Shown here one piece after another: positions 23,846 to 32,515 of a DNA stretch of 56,089 nt. The position numbers were made by a program, and so were the translations under genes. Under the pieces are notes generated by a model. The model worked only from the letters and a program-made list of their open reading frames with translations, did no database searches and had not been told where the DNA came from. This DNA comes from Lysobacteraceae bacterium (GTDB taxonomy: Bacteria; Pseudomonadota; Gammaproteobacteria; Xanthomonadales; Rhodanobacteraceae): assembly GCA_018970895.1 (NCBI GenBank), contig JAGWVM010000005.1:1-56089 (forward strand), in the 5' to 3' direction. Each line of letters begins with the position of its first letter. Position 1 is the first letter of the stretch.

Positions 23846-24309
23846 GCGTACCGGCGCCGCGCCCCGTGACGAGCGAGCAGGTAAAGCACCGGAATCCCGA
23901 GGAACCCGATGCGGGCAGGGTCCAGCGCCACGCCAGCGTGCGCGAGCATCCAGCAGGTGCCGAGTGCCAGCCAGGTCACCAGCGCGGTCACCGCCAGGGC
24001 CACGACCTCGAGGCGACGTTCCAGCTCGTCCATGCCCAGCACCCGCCGCACGGAAAGCACCGCCAGGGCCACCACCGGAACCAGCGGCAACAGGGCGATG
24101 CCGATCCGCGGCAACGCGGGGCTCGCGTGACGAAGTCCGATGTGCGACACGACCAGGGACAGCACGTAGGCCAGCAACCAGCCCAGGGTCCCCCGCGATG
24201 CCGGCCGTGCGCGCCCGCGCGTTACCGGCATGGCCACGCTGAAAAGACGGAACAGGCCGCGCTGCAGGGCATCGCCGACGGCCTCGCGAGGGGAAGGCTG
24301 CCGTACCAT
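23842..24309 (-). CDS. Small membrane protein with DELER motif
   Basis: 155 residues and four predicted membrane helices (GWLLAYVLSLVVSHIGL, IALLPLVPVVALAVLSV, VVALAVTALVTWLALGTCWM, IGFLGIPVLYLLARHGA). A MDELERRLEVVALA motif sits between helices 2 and 3, and the protein ends in RHGARRRYA. It aligns with the next protein upstream (ASDELEQRTHLIALG at the equivalent point), so the two are paralogues. I know no function for this family. It starts 2 bp after the upstream paralogue stops and overlaps the XRE gene. Confidence 0.75.
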   Translation of the reverse strand: MVRQPSPREAVGDALQRGLFRLFSVAMPVTRGRARPASRGTLGWLLAYVLSLVVSHIGLRHASPALPRIGIALLPLVPVVALAVLSVRRVLGMDELERRLEVVALAVTALVTWLALGTCWMLAHAGVALDPARIGFLGIPVLYLLARHGARRRYA

Positions 24310-24311
24310 GG

Positions 24312-24917
24312 TCAATCCTCCCCCTGCAGGCGGCGCCGGTGGCGCCACGCCAGCCATGCCGAGCCGACCGTGAAGGTCGCTGCCATGCCGATCAGCGTGC
24401 CCAGCGAGAAGTCGTCCATCCGGCCGCGCCACCAGCCGACCAGCGCCGTCAGCCCAAGCAATGCCGCCGCGAGGAGAAGCGAGCGGGACCTGCCGCGGCC
24501 CCGGGCCTCATCGCAGCCGAAGCCGCCGCCGTAGCGTCGGGTCACCAGCCCGTGGGTGATCGCGTAGCTGATCATGATCACCGGGAACACCCAGAGCAGG
24601 ACCGTGCCGTCCAGCCGGATCGCACCGGAGGTGGCGAGCAGGCCGCCGACCAGGCCGAGCGACGCCGTGATGGCGGTCGCCGCGCCGAGGGCGATCAGGT
24701 GGGTGCGCTGCTCGAGTTCGTCGCTGGCAGCGATCTTCCACGCCATCAGCCCGATGACGTAAAGCATCGGCAGCGCCGGCACCAGGGTCAGCGCCGCCTT
24801 TTCCCACAGCCCCGGTGCGGCTTTCGCGATCGGCCAGACCAGCAGCATGGCGGCGACGTACAGCGTCATCGTGATGGCGACCTGGCGCTGGTACTGGCGG
24901 GGCGACAGGCGCTTCAT
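24312..24917 (-). CDS. Membrane protein, paralogue of the following gene; first gene of the XRE/NatAB operon
   Basis: 201 residues from the ATG at 24917, which has GGAG six bases upstream; an alternative ATG at 24929 lacks such a site. Four helices at about 10-110 (VAITMTLYVAAMLLVWPIA, LTLVPALPMLYVIGLMAWKI, LIALGAATAITASLGLVGGL, VLLWVFPVIMISYAITHGL) carry the same ASDELEQR motif after helix 2. A further pair of helices and a basic region follow (RSRSLLLAAALLGLTALVGW, IGMAATFTVGSAWLAWRHRR). The function is unknown. The operon order implies it is the most highly translated product and possibly the sensor or target of the exported peptidase/ABC module, but that is inference. Confidence 0.75.
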   Translation of the reverse strand: MKRLSPRQYQRQVAITMTLYVAAMLLVWPIAKAAPGLWEKAALTLVPALPMLYVIGLMAWKIAASDELEQRTHLIALGAATAITASLGLVGGLLATSGAIRLDGTVLLWVFPVIMISYAITHGLVTRRYGGGFGCDEARGRGRSRSLLLAAALLGLTALVGWWRGRMDDFSLGTLIGMAATFTVGSAWLAWRHRRRLQGED

Positions 24918-24974
24918 CGTCCACTCCATGCCAGGCCGGGCACGGATGCATTGGGTCGGGGCATGACCGCTCCA

Positions 24975-24992
24975 TGTCAAGTTTGCTTGACA
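24975..24992. promoter_or_regulatory. Operator O1, 18-bp palindrome
   Basis: TGTCAAGTTTGCTTGACA, with perfect 7-bp half sites (TGTCAAG/CTTGACA) around 4 bp. It covers the predicted transcription start of the membrane-protein/XRE/NatAB operon. The half sites are identical to those of O2, 44 bp away centre to centre, about four helical turns. Confidence 0.8.
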
Positions 24993-24995
24993 CGA

Positions 24996-25024
24996 AGGTT
25001 AGGCAGCCGGCGCCGGCATGTCAA
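24996..25024 (-). promoter_or_regulatory. Predicted promoter of the XRE/NatAB operon
   Basis: On the minus strand a perfect -35 TTGACA (25024-25019) lies inside operator O2. After a 17-bp spacer comes a weaker -10 TAACCT (25001-24996). Transcription would start near 24989, inside operator O1, so a repressor bound at both sites would block polymerase. Confidence 0.55.
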
Positions 25025-25036
25025 GCACCCTTGACA
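25019..25036. promoter_or_regulatory. Operator O2, 18-bp palindrome
   Basis: TGTCAAGCACCCTTGACA has the same perfect half sites as O1 but different central bases, which shows that the half sites are what is conserved. It overlaps the -35 hexamer of the minus-strand promoter. Confidence 0.8.
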
Positions 25037-25320
25037 CAGGCGGCGCATATCGGCCGAATCGGGCCCGACTTTAGGGCCGGAATGTGATCGGGTTTGCAAT
25101 TTGTGACGCTTTATGTCGCAATCCCGCTCGCCTGAAAAGCAACCACATTCCGAACAGTACGCGGAAACCTGCTGTAATAAATGGATTTTTTCAGCAGATT
25201 CGGAAGAGAAGGCAAGGGATGGCATGCGGATTGCTTCGGTGCCTCTGCACCATCATCCAAGCTCCACAACGATTGGTTGGCTTCCTGTTCCACTTATCTG
25301 CTTACCCAAGGGGGAATCCC
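25037..25320 (+). other. AT-richer leader/promoter region of the fimbria-like cluster
   Basis: About 280 bp without a supported gene. Composition drops clearly below the flanking genes. It holds CTGCTG...CAGCAG inverted repeats around a TAATAAATGGATTTTTT stretch (about 25171-25200). A strong Shine-Dalgarno (AAGGGGG) ends 7 bp before the ATG at 25321. I could not fix a -35/-10 pair with confidence, and saw no known riboswitch signature. Confidence 0.5.
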
Positions 25321-25932
25321 ATGCGAAACAACAAGACGTTTCTGCTCGCCGCCCTGATCGCCGCGTCGCTCGGCGTCGCCGTCCCGGCAGGCCAGGCGAA
25401 TGCGGCCACGGCCTCCGGTCAGACCAAGTTCACCGTCGCGCTGCAGCCGGTCCTGGTGCTGGACTACTACCAGGAAATCGACCTGACCGTGGATTCGGCC
25501 GCGCTCACCACGCTGGCCGGCACCTCGGCCAATCTCGCTGCGAAACAGGCGATCACCGCCACCGCGTCCGGTACCGCGCTCACGGCCGATGCCGCACTGA
25601 AGACCACGGCCGCGGGGCTCAAGGGTGTGTCGCTGACGCTCGACAACGTCTGGTCGGTGCGATCGATCCTCGCCAAGAGCAGCACCACCACGGTCAATAT
25701 CGGCCTGGGCGCGTCCAGCAGCGGTTCGACGGCTACTCTCACGGCCAGCACCGATAACAGCTCGACCATCGGCCTGAGCAACCCGGGGACCACGTCCAGC
25801 GTGCCCCAGGGCGGCACCGGATTCGCCTCGCCGGTCTATGGCAACGTCACCATGACCATGGATCTGAGCAACGCCAAGACGGCCGACACCTACTCCGGCG
25901 GCAACATCTACATCACCGCCACCTCGACCTGA
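25321..25932 (+). CDS. Exported fimbria-like major subunit candidate
   Basis: 203 residues, ATG at 25321 behind a strong ribosome site. The signal peptide (TFLLAALIAASLGVAVPAGQANA) is followed by a mature start ATASGQTKFTVALQPVLVLD. The rest is Thr/Ser/Ala-rich and predicted beta-strand, without cysteines, ending in VTMTMDLSNAKTAD...IYITATST. The composition, the alternating strands and the position ahead of a PapD-like chaperone and an usher-like protein suggest a structural pilin. The hydrophobic alternating stretch after the signal could be the donor strand. I do not recognise the family; an alpha-type (CS1/Cbl-like) pilin is a possibility I cannot verify. It is the first gene of the cluster. 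Confidence 0.65.
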   Translation: MRNNKTFLLAALIAASLGVAVPAGQANAATASGQTKFTVALQPVLVLDYYQEIDLTVDSAALTTLAGTSANLAAKQAITATASGTALTADAALKTTAAGLKGVSLTLDNVWSVRSILAKSSTTTVNIGLGASSSGSTATLTASTDNSSTIGLSNPGTTSSVPQGGTGFASPVYGNVTMTMDLSNAKTADTYSGGNIYITATST

Positions 25933-25954
25933 TCGCTCCGCCGGAGCGCCGGTC

Positions 25955-26701
25955 ATGAGGCGGACGTCGCGGGCGGCGGCCCTGCTGTGGTCGCTGCCTT
26001 TCACACTCGTTGCAGGCATCGTTCATGCGGCCGCTCCCGTCCGTGGCCGCGTGATCGGCCCTGCCTCGCTCCAGCAAACGGGGGCGAAGCGGGGGATGCG
26101 TCCGATGGCGCTTGCCGCGGCACCGGCGGCCGGCAACTGTGCGGTCTATTTCGATGCAACCGGTCAGCTTAATTTCGACCCGCCGGGCAACAACACGCCG
26201 CTGGTCCCGGGCATCAGCGCGGCGAACGTCATGGCCGGAGGACCCGCGATCAGCCACGGAGCGATCGCCGCCGCCGCCATCGCCGCGGGGCCGGGCAGCC
26301 TGCAGGCCGATGCCGCGATCAACCAGACGGCACTCCAGCCGCTGGCTCCCGGCATCACCCAGAACCCGGTGCAGGGCCTGGCGTATTTCGCGACCAGCAC
26401 GACCTGCACGCCGGCCAGCTTCACGACCGTGCTGCAGAGCCAGCCGGCCGGGGTGAATGCGCCGCCGCCGAGCGGCACCGTGGTGGCCCAGCTCACCGGC
26501 AACACCCGCATCGACGCGACCTACCAGCTGGGCTACGTCGACCAGGGCACGTATCTGTGTTCGGGCGGCTGGTTCGGCTACATCCTGTGCGAGGTCTGGC
26601 GCGTGGACGCGACGTTCAACTTCCTTCCGTCCACCTTCGGCTCCAGTGGCGCCGGCACGTATCGCCTCACCATCAACCAGGTCACGATGACGTCGCCATG
26701 A
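25955..26701 (+). CDS. Exported protein, possible minor/tip subunit
   Basis: 248 residues with a signal peptide (AALLWSLPFTLVAGIVHAAA). Unlike the first subunit it has four cysteines (NCAVYF, TTCTPASF and two in YLCSGGWFGYILCEVW), consistent with two disulfides in the periplasm. The C-terminal strand pattern (TYRLTINQVTMT) resembles the end of the first subunit. There is an Ala/Pro-rich middle. I do not recognise the family. The start lies 22 bp after the first subunit gene, and the stop overlaps the chaperone start as ATGA, so it is translated with the chaperone. By analogy with other chaperone-usher clusters it may be an adhesin or tip subunit; this is inference. Confidence 0.6.
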   Translation: MRRTSRAAALLWSLPFTLVAGIVHAAAPVRGRVIGPASLQQTGAKRGMRPMALAAAPAAGNCAVYFDATGQLNFDPPGNNTPLVPGISAANVMAGGPAISHGAIAAAAIAAGPGSLQADAAINQTALQPLAPGITQNPVQGLAYFATSTTCTPASFTTVLQSQPAGVNAPPPSGTVVAQLTGNTRIDATYQLGYVDQGTYLCSGGWFGYILCEVWRVDATFNFLPSTFGSSGAGTYRLTINQVTMTSP

Positions 26702-27537
26702 AAACGTTCTGCCGCGCCGCTGCCCTCGCCTTCGCAATCGCCTTCAGCACCGCCGCCTTCCCCCAGGTCGCGCTTTCGCCGCAGATCGACGATATCCAGC
26801 TGGACGCGCTCGGTCAGACGCACGCCTTTCGCCTGAGCAACCAGGCCAAGCTGCCGATGCACGTGGCGGTCAGCGTGGAGAACTGGACGATGGACCTGGA
26901 CGGCCACGTCAGCGTGACGCCCGCCACCGAGCAGTCGCTGGCGCCGTGGGTGGAGATCAACCCGACCACCTTCACCGTCGAACCGGGGCAGTCCCAGGTG
27001 GTGCGCTACGCGATCCGCCCGGCGGTGAAGCTCGCACCGGGCGAGCATCGCGCCATGGTGTTCTTCACCGAGCAACCCTCGCCCGCGGACAAGGCCAAGC
27101 CCGCCACGCTGCGCGCGTACTTCCGGCTGGGCGCGGCGATCTACGGCCACGTCGGCCCGGTGCAGCCGCGGGGCGAGATCGTGTCGCTCGCCACCAGCGC
27201 GCGCGCGGCAACCTTCATGCTGCACAACAGCGGCAACGCCACCACGCGCATGCTGGGCCAGTTCGCACTGTGGCAGGGGAAAGCCTATCCGCACGCCGGC
27301 GCCATCACGCCGACGCAACTGGACGCGGACTTCAAGCCGCCGTCCGGGCTGGTGGCCTACGGCCGGCTGCCGCAGGATGCGGTGCTGCCCGGCGCCGAGC
27401 GTCGCGTGGTGCTCGAGTTCATCACCGGCAAGCCGCTGCCCGCCGGCCACTACGTGCTGGCCCTGCAGGGCACGCTCGGCAAGACCGTCATCGACCGCAG
27501 CGTGAAGGTCGACGTCGCCGGCGCCGCGAAGCACTAG
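26698..27537 (+). CDS. PapD-like periplasmic pilus chaperone
   Basis: 279 residues with a signal peptide (AALAFAIAFSTAAFPQVA). Two immunoglobulin-like domains are visible. The first contains PWVEINPTTFTVEPGQSQVV followed by RYAIRP, the hallmark of PapD-type chaperones, and EHRAMVFFTEQPS. The second contains ATFMLHNSGNATTRMLGQF and LPAGHYVLALQGTLGKTV. These chaperones hold pilus subunits in the periplasm by donor-strand complementation and deliver them to the usher. It is longer than classical PapD/FimC (about 230-245). ATGA overlap with the gene before and 9 bp to the usher-like gene place it firmly in one operon. Confidence 0.82.
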   Translation: MKTFCRAAALAFAIAFSTAAFPQVALSPQIDDIQLDALGQTHAFRLSNQAKLPMHVAVSVENWTMDLDGHVSVTPATEQSLAPWVEINPTTFTVEPGQSQVVRYAIRPAVKLAPGEHRAMVFFTEQPSPADKAKPATLRAYFRLGAAIYGHVGPVQPRGEIVSLATSARAATFMLHNSGNATTRMLGQFALWQGKAYPHAGAITPTQLDADFKPPSGLVAYGRLPQDAVLPGAERRVVLEFITGKPLPAGHYVLALQGTLGKTVIDRSVKVDVAGAAKH

Positions 27538-27546
27538 CGCACCGGG

Positions 27547-30093
27547 ATGACCGCTCCGGCCTCCCGCGACCTGCGGTACCGGCTGCTGGCATGCGCATTC
27601 TCGCTGGCAGCAGTCCTTTCGCCGGCTGCCGTCGCGCAGGTCGCCGCCACCGCGGTCGGTGCGCCGGTCGCCGCCGCGCACAAGCTGCTCGCCGGCATCA
27701 CCGTCAACGGACGCTCCCCGGCGTCGGGCATCGACCTGCTCGATCTCGGGCATGGCCGCTACCGTGCCAACCTTGACCAGTTCGCCGCCGCCATCCAGAC
27801 GCGCGTGATCGCGCAGGGCGACGCGGTGGTGCTCCCGACGCCCCTCGGCAATGCACGGATCCCCGGCTCGGCCATCCTCAGCCTGGACGGGGCGCGTTTC
27901 GTTCCGGTCCGGACGCTTGCGCACGCGCTGGCCGGTCGCATCGCTTTCGACCAGGGCGAGTTCGCGCTCGAGGTGACACTGCCGTGGTCACCGGGCGCGA
28001 CCCCGGACACCGGCGAGGGCAGCTCGGGAATCACCGCGCCCTCGGAAACCCCGGACATCCGGGCGCCGGTGGCCAGCCTGTCGACGATCCACAGCGAGGC
28101 TTATCTCACCCGCCAGGGCGGCATCGACAGCCTGGCAACCCTGACCGACCTCGGTGGCGCGCTGGGACCGGGAGCCTGGCGTACGCGCATCCTCACCAGC
28201 TCGCCCGGCGGGCGGCAGAGCATGCAGGACTACGGGTGGCTGCTCGACCGCGGACGCAGCCGGCTCTACCTGGGCCACAGCCAGCTCGCGCTCGATCCGC
28301 TGCTGCCGTACGCCAACCTCACCGGCATGCAGTACGCGTGGAGCAACCGCCCCGACCTGAGCTACGGCGACACCCTCGCCAACAACCAGCTGGTGGCGAC
28401 GCAGACCCTCGGCGGGCAGTCGCTGAGCGGGCGGGACGCGCCACCAGGCGGTATCGCGGAGCTGCGCGTGGACGGCAAGGTGGTGGCGCGCACGGCGATC
28501 CGCCTCGACGGCAGCTGGGCCTTCCGCAACGTGACCCTGCGCGGGACGGAGTTCGCCCAGGTCGCGCTCTACGAGCGGTTCGGCGACGGCACGCCGACCC
28601 GCGTGGTCAACGTCAACGCCGCAACCAGCCCGCGCGCGCTGCCGGCCGGCACGCTGGTCTCCTACGCCGGCCTCGGCGCGGACGGCAATCCGCTGGACCC
28701 GGCGATCCGCACCCATGGCCTGGGCGGCTTCTACCAGGTGCGCTGGGGTGTCAGCGACCGCCTCACGCTCGACGCCTCCGCCCAGCACGCCGGGGGCCGC
28801 GATTACGGTGCCACCAACGCCATCATGGGCCTGGGTGCGCTCGGGACGTGGGGCGTCGGCATCGCCCGCAGTGGCGGGGCCGCGGCCTGGAGCGTGCAGG
28901 GTGACGGACAGCGCGGCATGTGGTTCTGGAACGGCTATGCACGACGCTACGGGTCGAACTACTTCCCCGGCGTGGCCGCGGTGCAGTCCGACCGCTACGG
29001 CGAACTGGGTGCCCGGATCAGCCCGCGACTGAACGTGTCGCTGGTCGGCCGCGATGCAACCGATCCCTTCAGCGCGCATCGCTACGTCTTCGTCAGGCCG
29101 GCGGTCGACTGGTCGGTCACCGATCGCTTCAGCGTCGGCGCCCGTCCCGACTACAACGGGCAGTACACATATGCGGCCAGCTGGGATGTACGCAACGACA
29201 TACGGCTGATGCTCAGTCGCTATGTCGGGATCTCCCAGCTGGAACTGACCCACGCGCTCGACGACGGCTTGCAGGTGGACCTGTCGGTGACCCGCGACCC
29301 CCAGCGCGGCACCCGCTTCGCGCAGACCCTGAGCGGACTGTGGACCGGCGGCCACCCCTTCAGCTGGACGGCGAGCCTGCTCGAGGGCAGCTCGCGCATC
29401 GGCTACCTGCTGGATGCGGCCACCGAGGCCATCCCCGGGCTGTCGATGCATGTGCAGGTCTACAACGACCCGACCCGCGGACCGTCCGGCATCGGCAGCG
29501 GCACCACCTTGCAGCTCTCCCTGGTGGCCGACTTCGCGGTGACGCCGTCGGGCCTGGCCCGCGGCGCGTTCAGCGCGACGGTGGCACGGCGGGGCGGCAT
29601 CTCGGGCAAGGTGACCGGCGACCTGCCCGAGGGCGTGCACTGGTCGGACCTGGCCGGGGTGCGCGTGCTGGTCGATGGCCGGCCCGTCGGCCAGCTCGAT
29701 GCGCGCGGCCACTATCTGGTGAGCGACCTGGCCCCCGGCGTCTACCGGCTGCAGATGGACACCGAGAAGCTGCCGATCGACCTGCAGCCTCCGTCGAAGC
29801 AGCCGCTGGTCGAGGTGCGCGCGGGTGCCACCACCCGCGCGGATTTCGCCATGCAGCTGCGCGTGGGCATGGCCGGCCGGCTGACCGACGGCGCCGGCAA
29901 GCCGCTGGCCGGTGCGGTGGTGCGGGTACTGGACGCCTCCGGTCAGCTGGTGACCAGCGTCTACAGCAATGCGCTGGGCTATTTCCGCGTCGACCAGCTG
30001 GCGCCGGGCGACTACACGCTGCAGTCGGGCACGGCCCGCCGACGCGTCAGGCTGGATCGCAGGTTCGTCTACGGGCAGGACCTGACGCTGTGA
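27547..30093 (+). CDS. Usher-like outer-membrane protein with two C-terminal carboxypeptidase-regulatory-like domains
   Basis: 848 residues with a signal peptide (LACAFSLAAVLSPAAVAQVA). The N-terminal 150 residues form a small beta domain (AHKLLAGITVNGRSPASGID). Next comes a region like an usher plug (GGIAELRVDGKVVARTAIRL, WAFRNVTLRGTEFAQVALYE), surrounded by many aromatic-ended beta-strands of a large barrel (about 180-660). The end carries two repeated beta-sandwich units (VRVLVDGRPVGQLDARGHYL...LAPGVYRL and VVRVLDASGQLVTSVYSNAL...LAPGDYTL) of the carboxypeptidase-regulatory type. Context and size (ushers are about 800-870) argue for a pilus usher, closest in plan to the CS1/Tcf-type alternate ushers, but sequence resemblance to FimD/PapC is weak. 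Confidence 0.68.
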   Translation: MTAPASRDLRYRLLACAFSLAAVLSPAAVAQVAATAVGAPVAAAHKLLAGITVNGRSPASGIDLLDLGHGRYRANLDQFAAAIQTRVIAQGDAVVLPTPLGNARIPGSAILSLDGARFVPVRTLAHALAGRIAFDQGEFALEVTLPWSPGATPDTGEGSSGITAPSETPDIRAPVASLSTIHSEAYLTRQGGIDSLATLTDLGGALGPGAWRTRILTSSPGGRQSMQDYGWLLDRGRSRLYLGHSQLALDPLLPYANLTGMQYAWSNRPDLSYGDTLANNQLVATQTLGGQSLSGRDAPPGGIAELRVDGKVVARTAIRLDGSWAFRNVTLRGTEFAQVALYERFGDGTPTRVVNVNAATSPRALPAGTLVSYAGLGADGNPLDPAIRTHGLGGFYQVRWGVSDRLTLDASAQHAGGRDYGATNAIMGLGALGTWGVGIARSGGAAAWSVQGDGQRGMWFWNGYARRYGSNYFPGVAAVQSDRYGELGARISPRLNVSLVGRDATDPFSAHRYVFVRPAVDWSVTDRFSVGARPDYNGQYTYAASWDVRNDIRLMLSRYVGISQLELTHALDDGLQVDLSVTRDPQRGTRFAQTLSGLWTGGHPFSWTASLLEGSSRIGYLLDAATEAIPGLSMHVQVYNDPTRGPSGIGSGTTLQLSLVADFAVTPSGLARGAFSATVARRGGISGKVTGDLPEGVHWSDLAGVRVLVDGRPVGQLDARGHYLVSDLAPGVYRLQMDTEKLPIDLQPPSKQPLVEVRAGATTRADFAMQLRVGMAGRLTDGAGKPLAGAVVRVLDASGQLVTSVYSNALGYFRVDQLAPGDYTLQSGTARRRVRLDRRFVYGQDLTL

Positions 30094-30096
30094 GCC

Positions 30097-30420
30097 TTAC
30101 ACGCACATGCCACCCGGGGCTGACGGGCCCGGTGCCGTGGACCCCGCCACGCTGCCGCCGGCATCCCGGCAACGCCGGCTGAAGGCGGCCGCGATCGCGG
30201 CCGGTTCGTACGGGGTCGGCGCCACCGCGTGCGGACCAGGCGCGTCCAGGCCGTGTGCCTCGCGCCAGGCGCGCACCACCATGGCAGCCTGCGCGTCAAC
30301 GCGCACGGTGAACCGCGTCTGCCCGCCGGCCTGTGCCACGGCGGCGGAGCAAGGCATGGAGGCGAACAGCAACACCGCGACCAGGCCGCGGAGCAGTAAG
30401 TGATGGAGCGACGTGTTCAT
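30097..30420 (-). CDS. Small exported protein with GQTRFTV N-terminal motif
   Basis: 107 residues from the ATG at 30420, preceded by GAGG nine bases upstream. The signal peptide (LLLRGLVAVLLFASMPCSAAVA) leads into QAGGQTRFTVRVDAQAAMVV. This is very like ATASGQTKFTVALQPVLVLD in the first subunit of the adjacent cluster, at the same distance from the cleavage site. The remainder is Ala/Pro-rich with two cysteines (RRCRDAG, GGMCV). It is convergent with the usher-like gene (3 bp apart). It may be a short subunit-like protein or a degenerate subunit. I do not recognise a family. Confidence 0.6.
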   Translation of the reverse strand: MNTSLHHLLLRGLVAVLLFASMPCSAAVAQAGGQTRFTVRVDAQAAMVVRAWREAHGLDAPGPHAVAPTPYEPAAIAAAFSRRCRDAGGSVAGSTAPGPSAPGGMCV

Positions 30421-30639
30421 GTCGAAACCCTCGACACCCGCGAGGTTGGCGGTGTCCGAAGGGGTTTTCGGCACGCACGCTCGCGCCTTGACAGCGTCCG
30501 CCGCTCACCCGTGCGGAAGTGCAAAACACATCACATTTCGCGCGGATGTACCCCGCCAGCCCTCGAAACGGGCTTGACATCACGGGATTTCCGCCGGCTT
30601 TTTGACGCCCGCCTCCCGGCCGGCGCCCGCCACGGTGGC
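30421..30639 (-). other. Intergenic region between the small exported protein and fpr
   Basis: About 220 bp upstream of the small exported protein on the minus strand. ACACC/GGTGT inverted repeats (about 30437-30456) lie just ahead of the ribosome site. TTGACA-like hexamers occur on the plus strand at about 30487 and 30573 without convincing -10 partners. No gene is supported here. Confidence 0.4.
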
Positions 30640-31386
30640 TCAGCGCGAGGAGATGTACTTCTCGCGGCGGATCTGCGGCACCGGCAGGCCGAGCTCCTTC
30701 AGCGCCGCGAAGGCTGCGTCGACCATGTTCGGGTTGCCGCACAGGTAGGCGATGTCGCGGTCGGCCGCCGGCGCCAGGTCCGGCAGCGCGGCCTGCACGT
30801 GGCCCATGCGGTCGGTGGTGCGCGGCACGGCGCGCGGTTCGCGACTCAGGCAGCTCAGGTAGGTGAAGCCCGGGTGTTCTGCGGCGAAGGCGGCGAACTC
30901 CTCGTCGTAGAGCAGCTCGGCCTCCTTGCGCGCGCCGTAGATCAGCACCGCCTCGCGCCCGCCCGGCGCGAGCCATTCGGCCAGCTGCGGCAGCATCGCC
31001 CGGTACGGGGTCACCCCGGTGCCGGTGGCCAGCAGCAGGTAACGCGGATGCGCGTCACCGGCCTGCAGGCAGAACCGACCGTACGGCCCGCTGGCCTCGA
31101 TCGTGCCGCCCACGGCCAACCCGCCCAGCAGCGCGGTGGCCGCGCCCCCCTCGACGTAGCTGACCGCGATCTCGATGCGCTGCACCGGCGACCGACCGTC
31201 GCCCACCGTGGCCACCGAGTAGCTGCGCTTGGTCGCGGTGCCGTCGGCGTAGTGGAAGTGGATCTGCAGGAACTGCCCCGGGACAAAGGCAAGCGGCTGC
31301 CCGTCCACCCGTTCGAAGACCAGGTGGCGCACGGTGGGCGCCAGCATGCGGCTGTCGACGAGACGGAGGGTGAAATGGTCGGCCAT
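30640..31386 (-). CDS. fpr: Ferredoxin/flavodoxin-NADP+ reductase
   Basis: 248 residues from the ATG at 31386 (MADHFTLRLVDSRML). The FAD domain has KRSYSVAT (the RxYS flavin motif) and GPYGRF. The NADP domain has LLLATGTGVTPYRAML, YGARKEAELLY and LCGNPNMVDAAF, and the chain ends REKYISSR like bacterial subclass Fpr enzymes. It transfers electrons between NADPH and ferredoxin or flavodoxin, with roles in iron-sulfur and oxidative-stress metabolism. It is a single gene, divergent from yadG with 93 bp between starts. Confidence 0.93.
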   Translation of the reverse strand: MADHFTLRLVDSRMLAPTVRHLVFERVDGQPLAFVPGQFLQIHFHYADGTATKRSYSVATVGDGRSPVQRIEIAVSYVEGGAATALLGGLAVGGTIEASGPYGRFCLQAGDAHPRYLLLATGTGVTPYRAMLPQLAEWLAPGGREAVLIYGARKEAELLYDEEFAAFAAEHPGFTYLSCLSREPRAVPRTTDRMGHVQAALPDLAPAADRDIAYLCGNPNMVDAAFAALKELGLPVPQIRREKYISSR

Positions 31387-31446
31387 GGGGGATTCCGGAA
31401 ACGCTGTGTGCAGCCGGCGGGCGCCGGCGGCAAGAGCCAAGCACCG

Positions 31447-31452
31447 TATAAT
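31447..31452 (+). promoter_or_regulatory. -10 element upstream of yadG
   Basis: A perfect TATAAT, 28 bp before the yadG ATG. The position for a -35 with 17-bp spacing (about 31424) reads CCGGCG, so the -35 is poor. The transcript leader would be only about 20 nt, and no clear Shine-Dalgarno precedes the ATG at 31480. Confidence 0.5.
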
Positions 31453-31479
31453 AGGGGGCTTGCCACCACGGTGCAGCCC

Positions 31480-32430
<951 letters not shown>

Positions 32431-32515
32431 GCCCGCGCGCGCCGCACGTCTTACCCCCTGAATACCCGGGTCCGGTGATCGCCGCCGGCCCGCACGCACA
32501 CGCGGAGAACCACGC

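Noticed and set aside
24975..25036. Pair of palindromes considered as a minimal attachment site or a two-unit CRISPR remnant
   Set aside because: The half sites are symmetrical, 44 bp apart and lie over a promoter of a regulator-containing operon, which fits operators much better; no integrase or cas gene is nearby.
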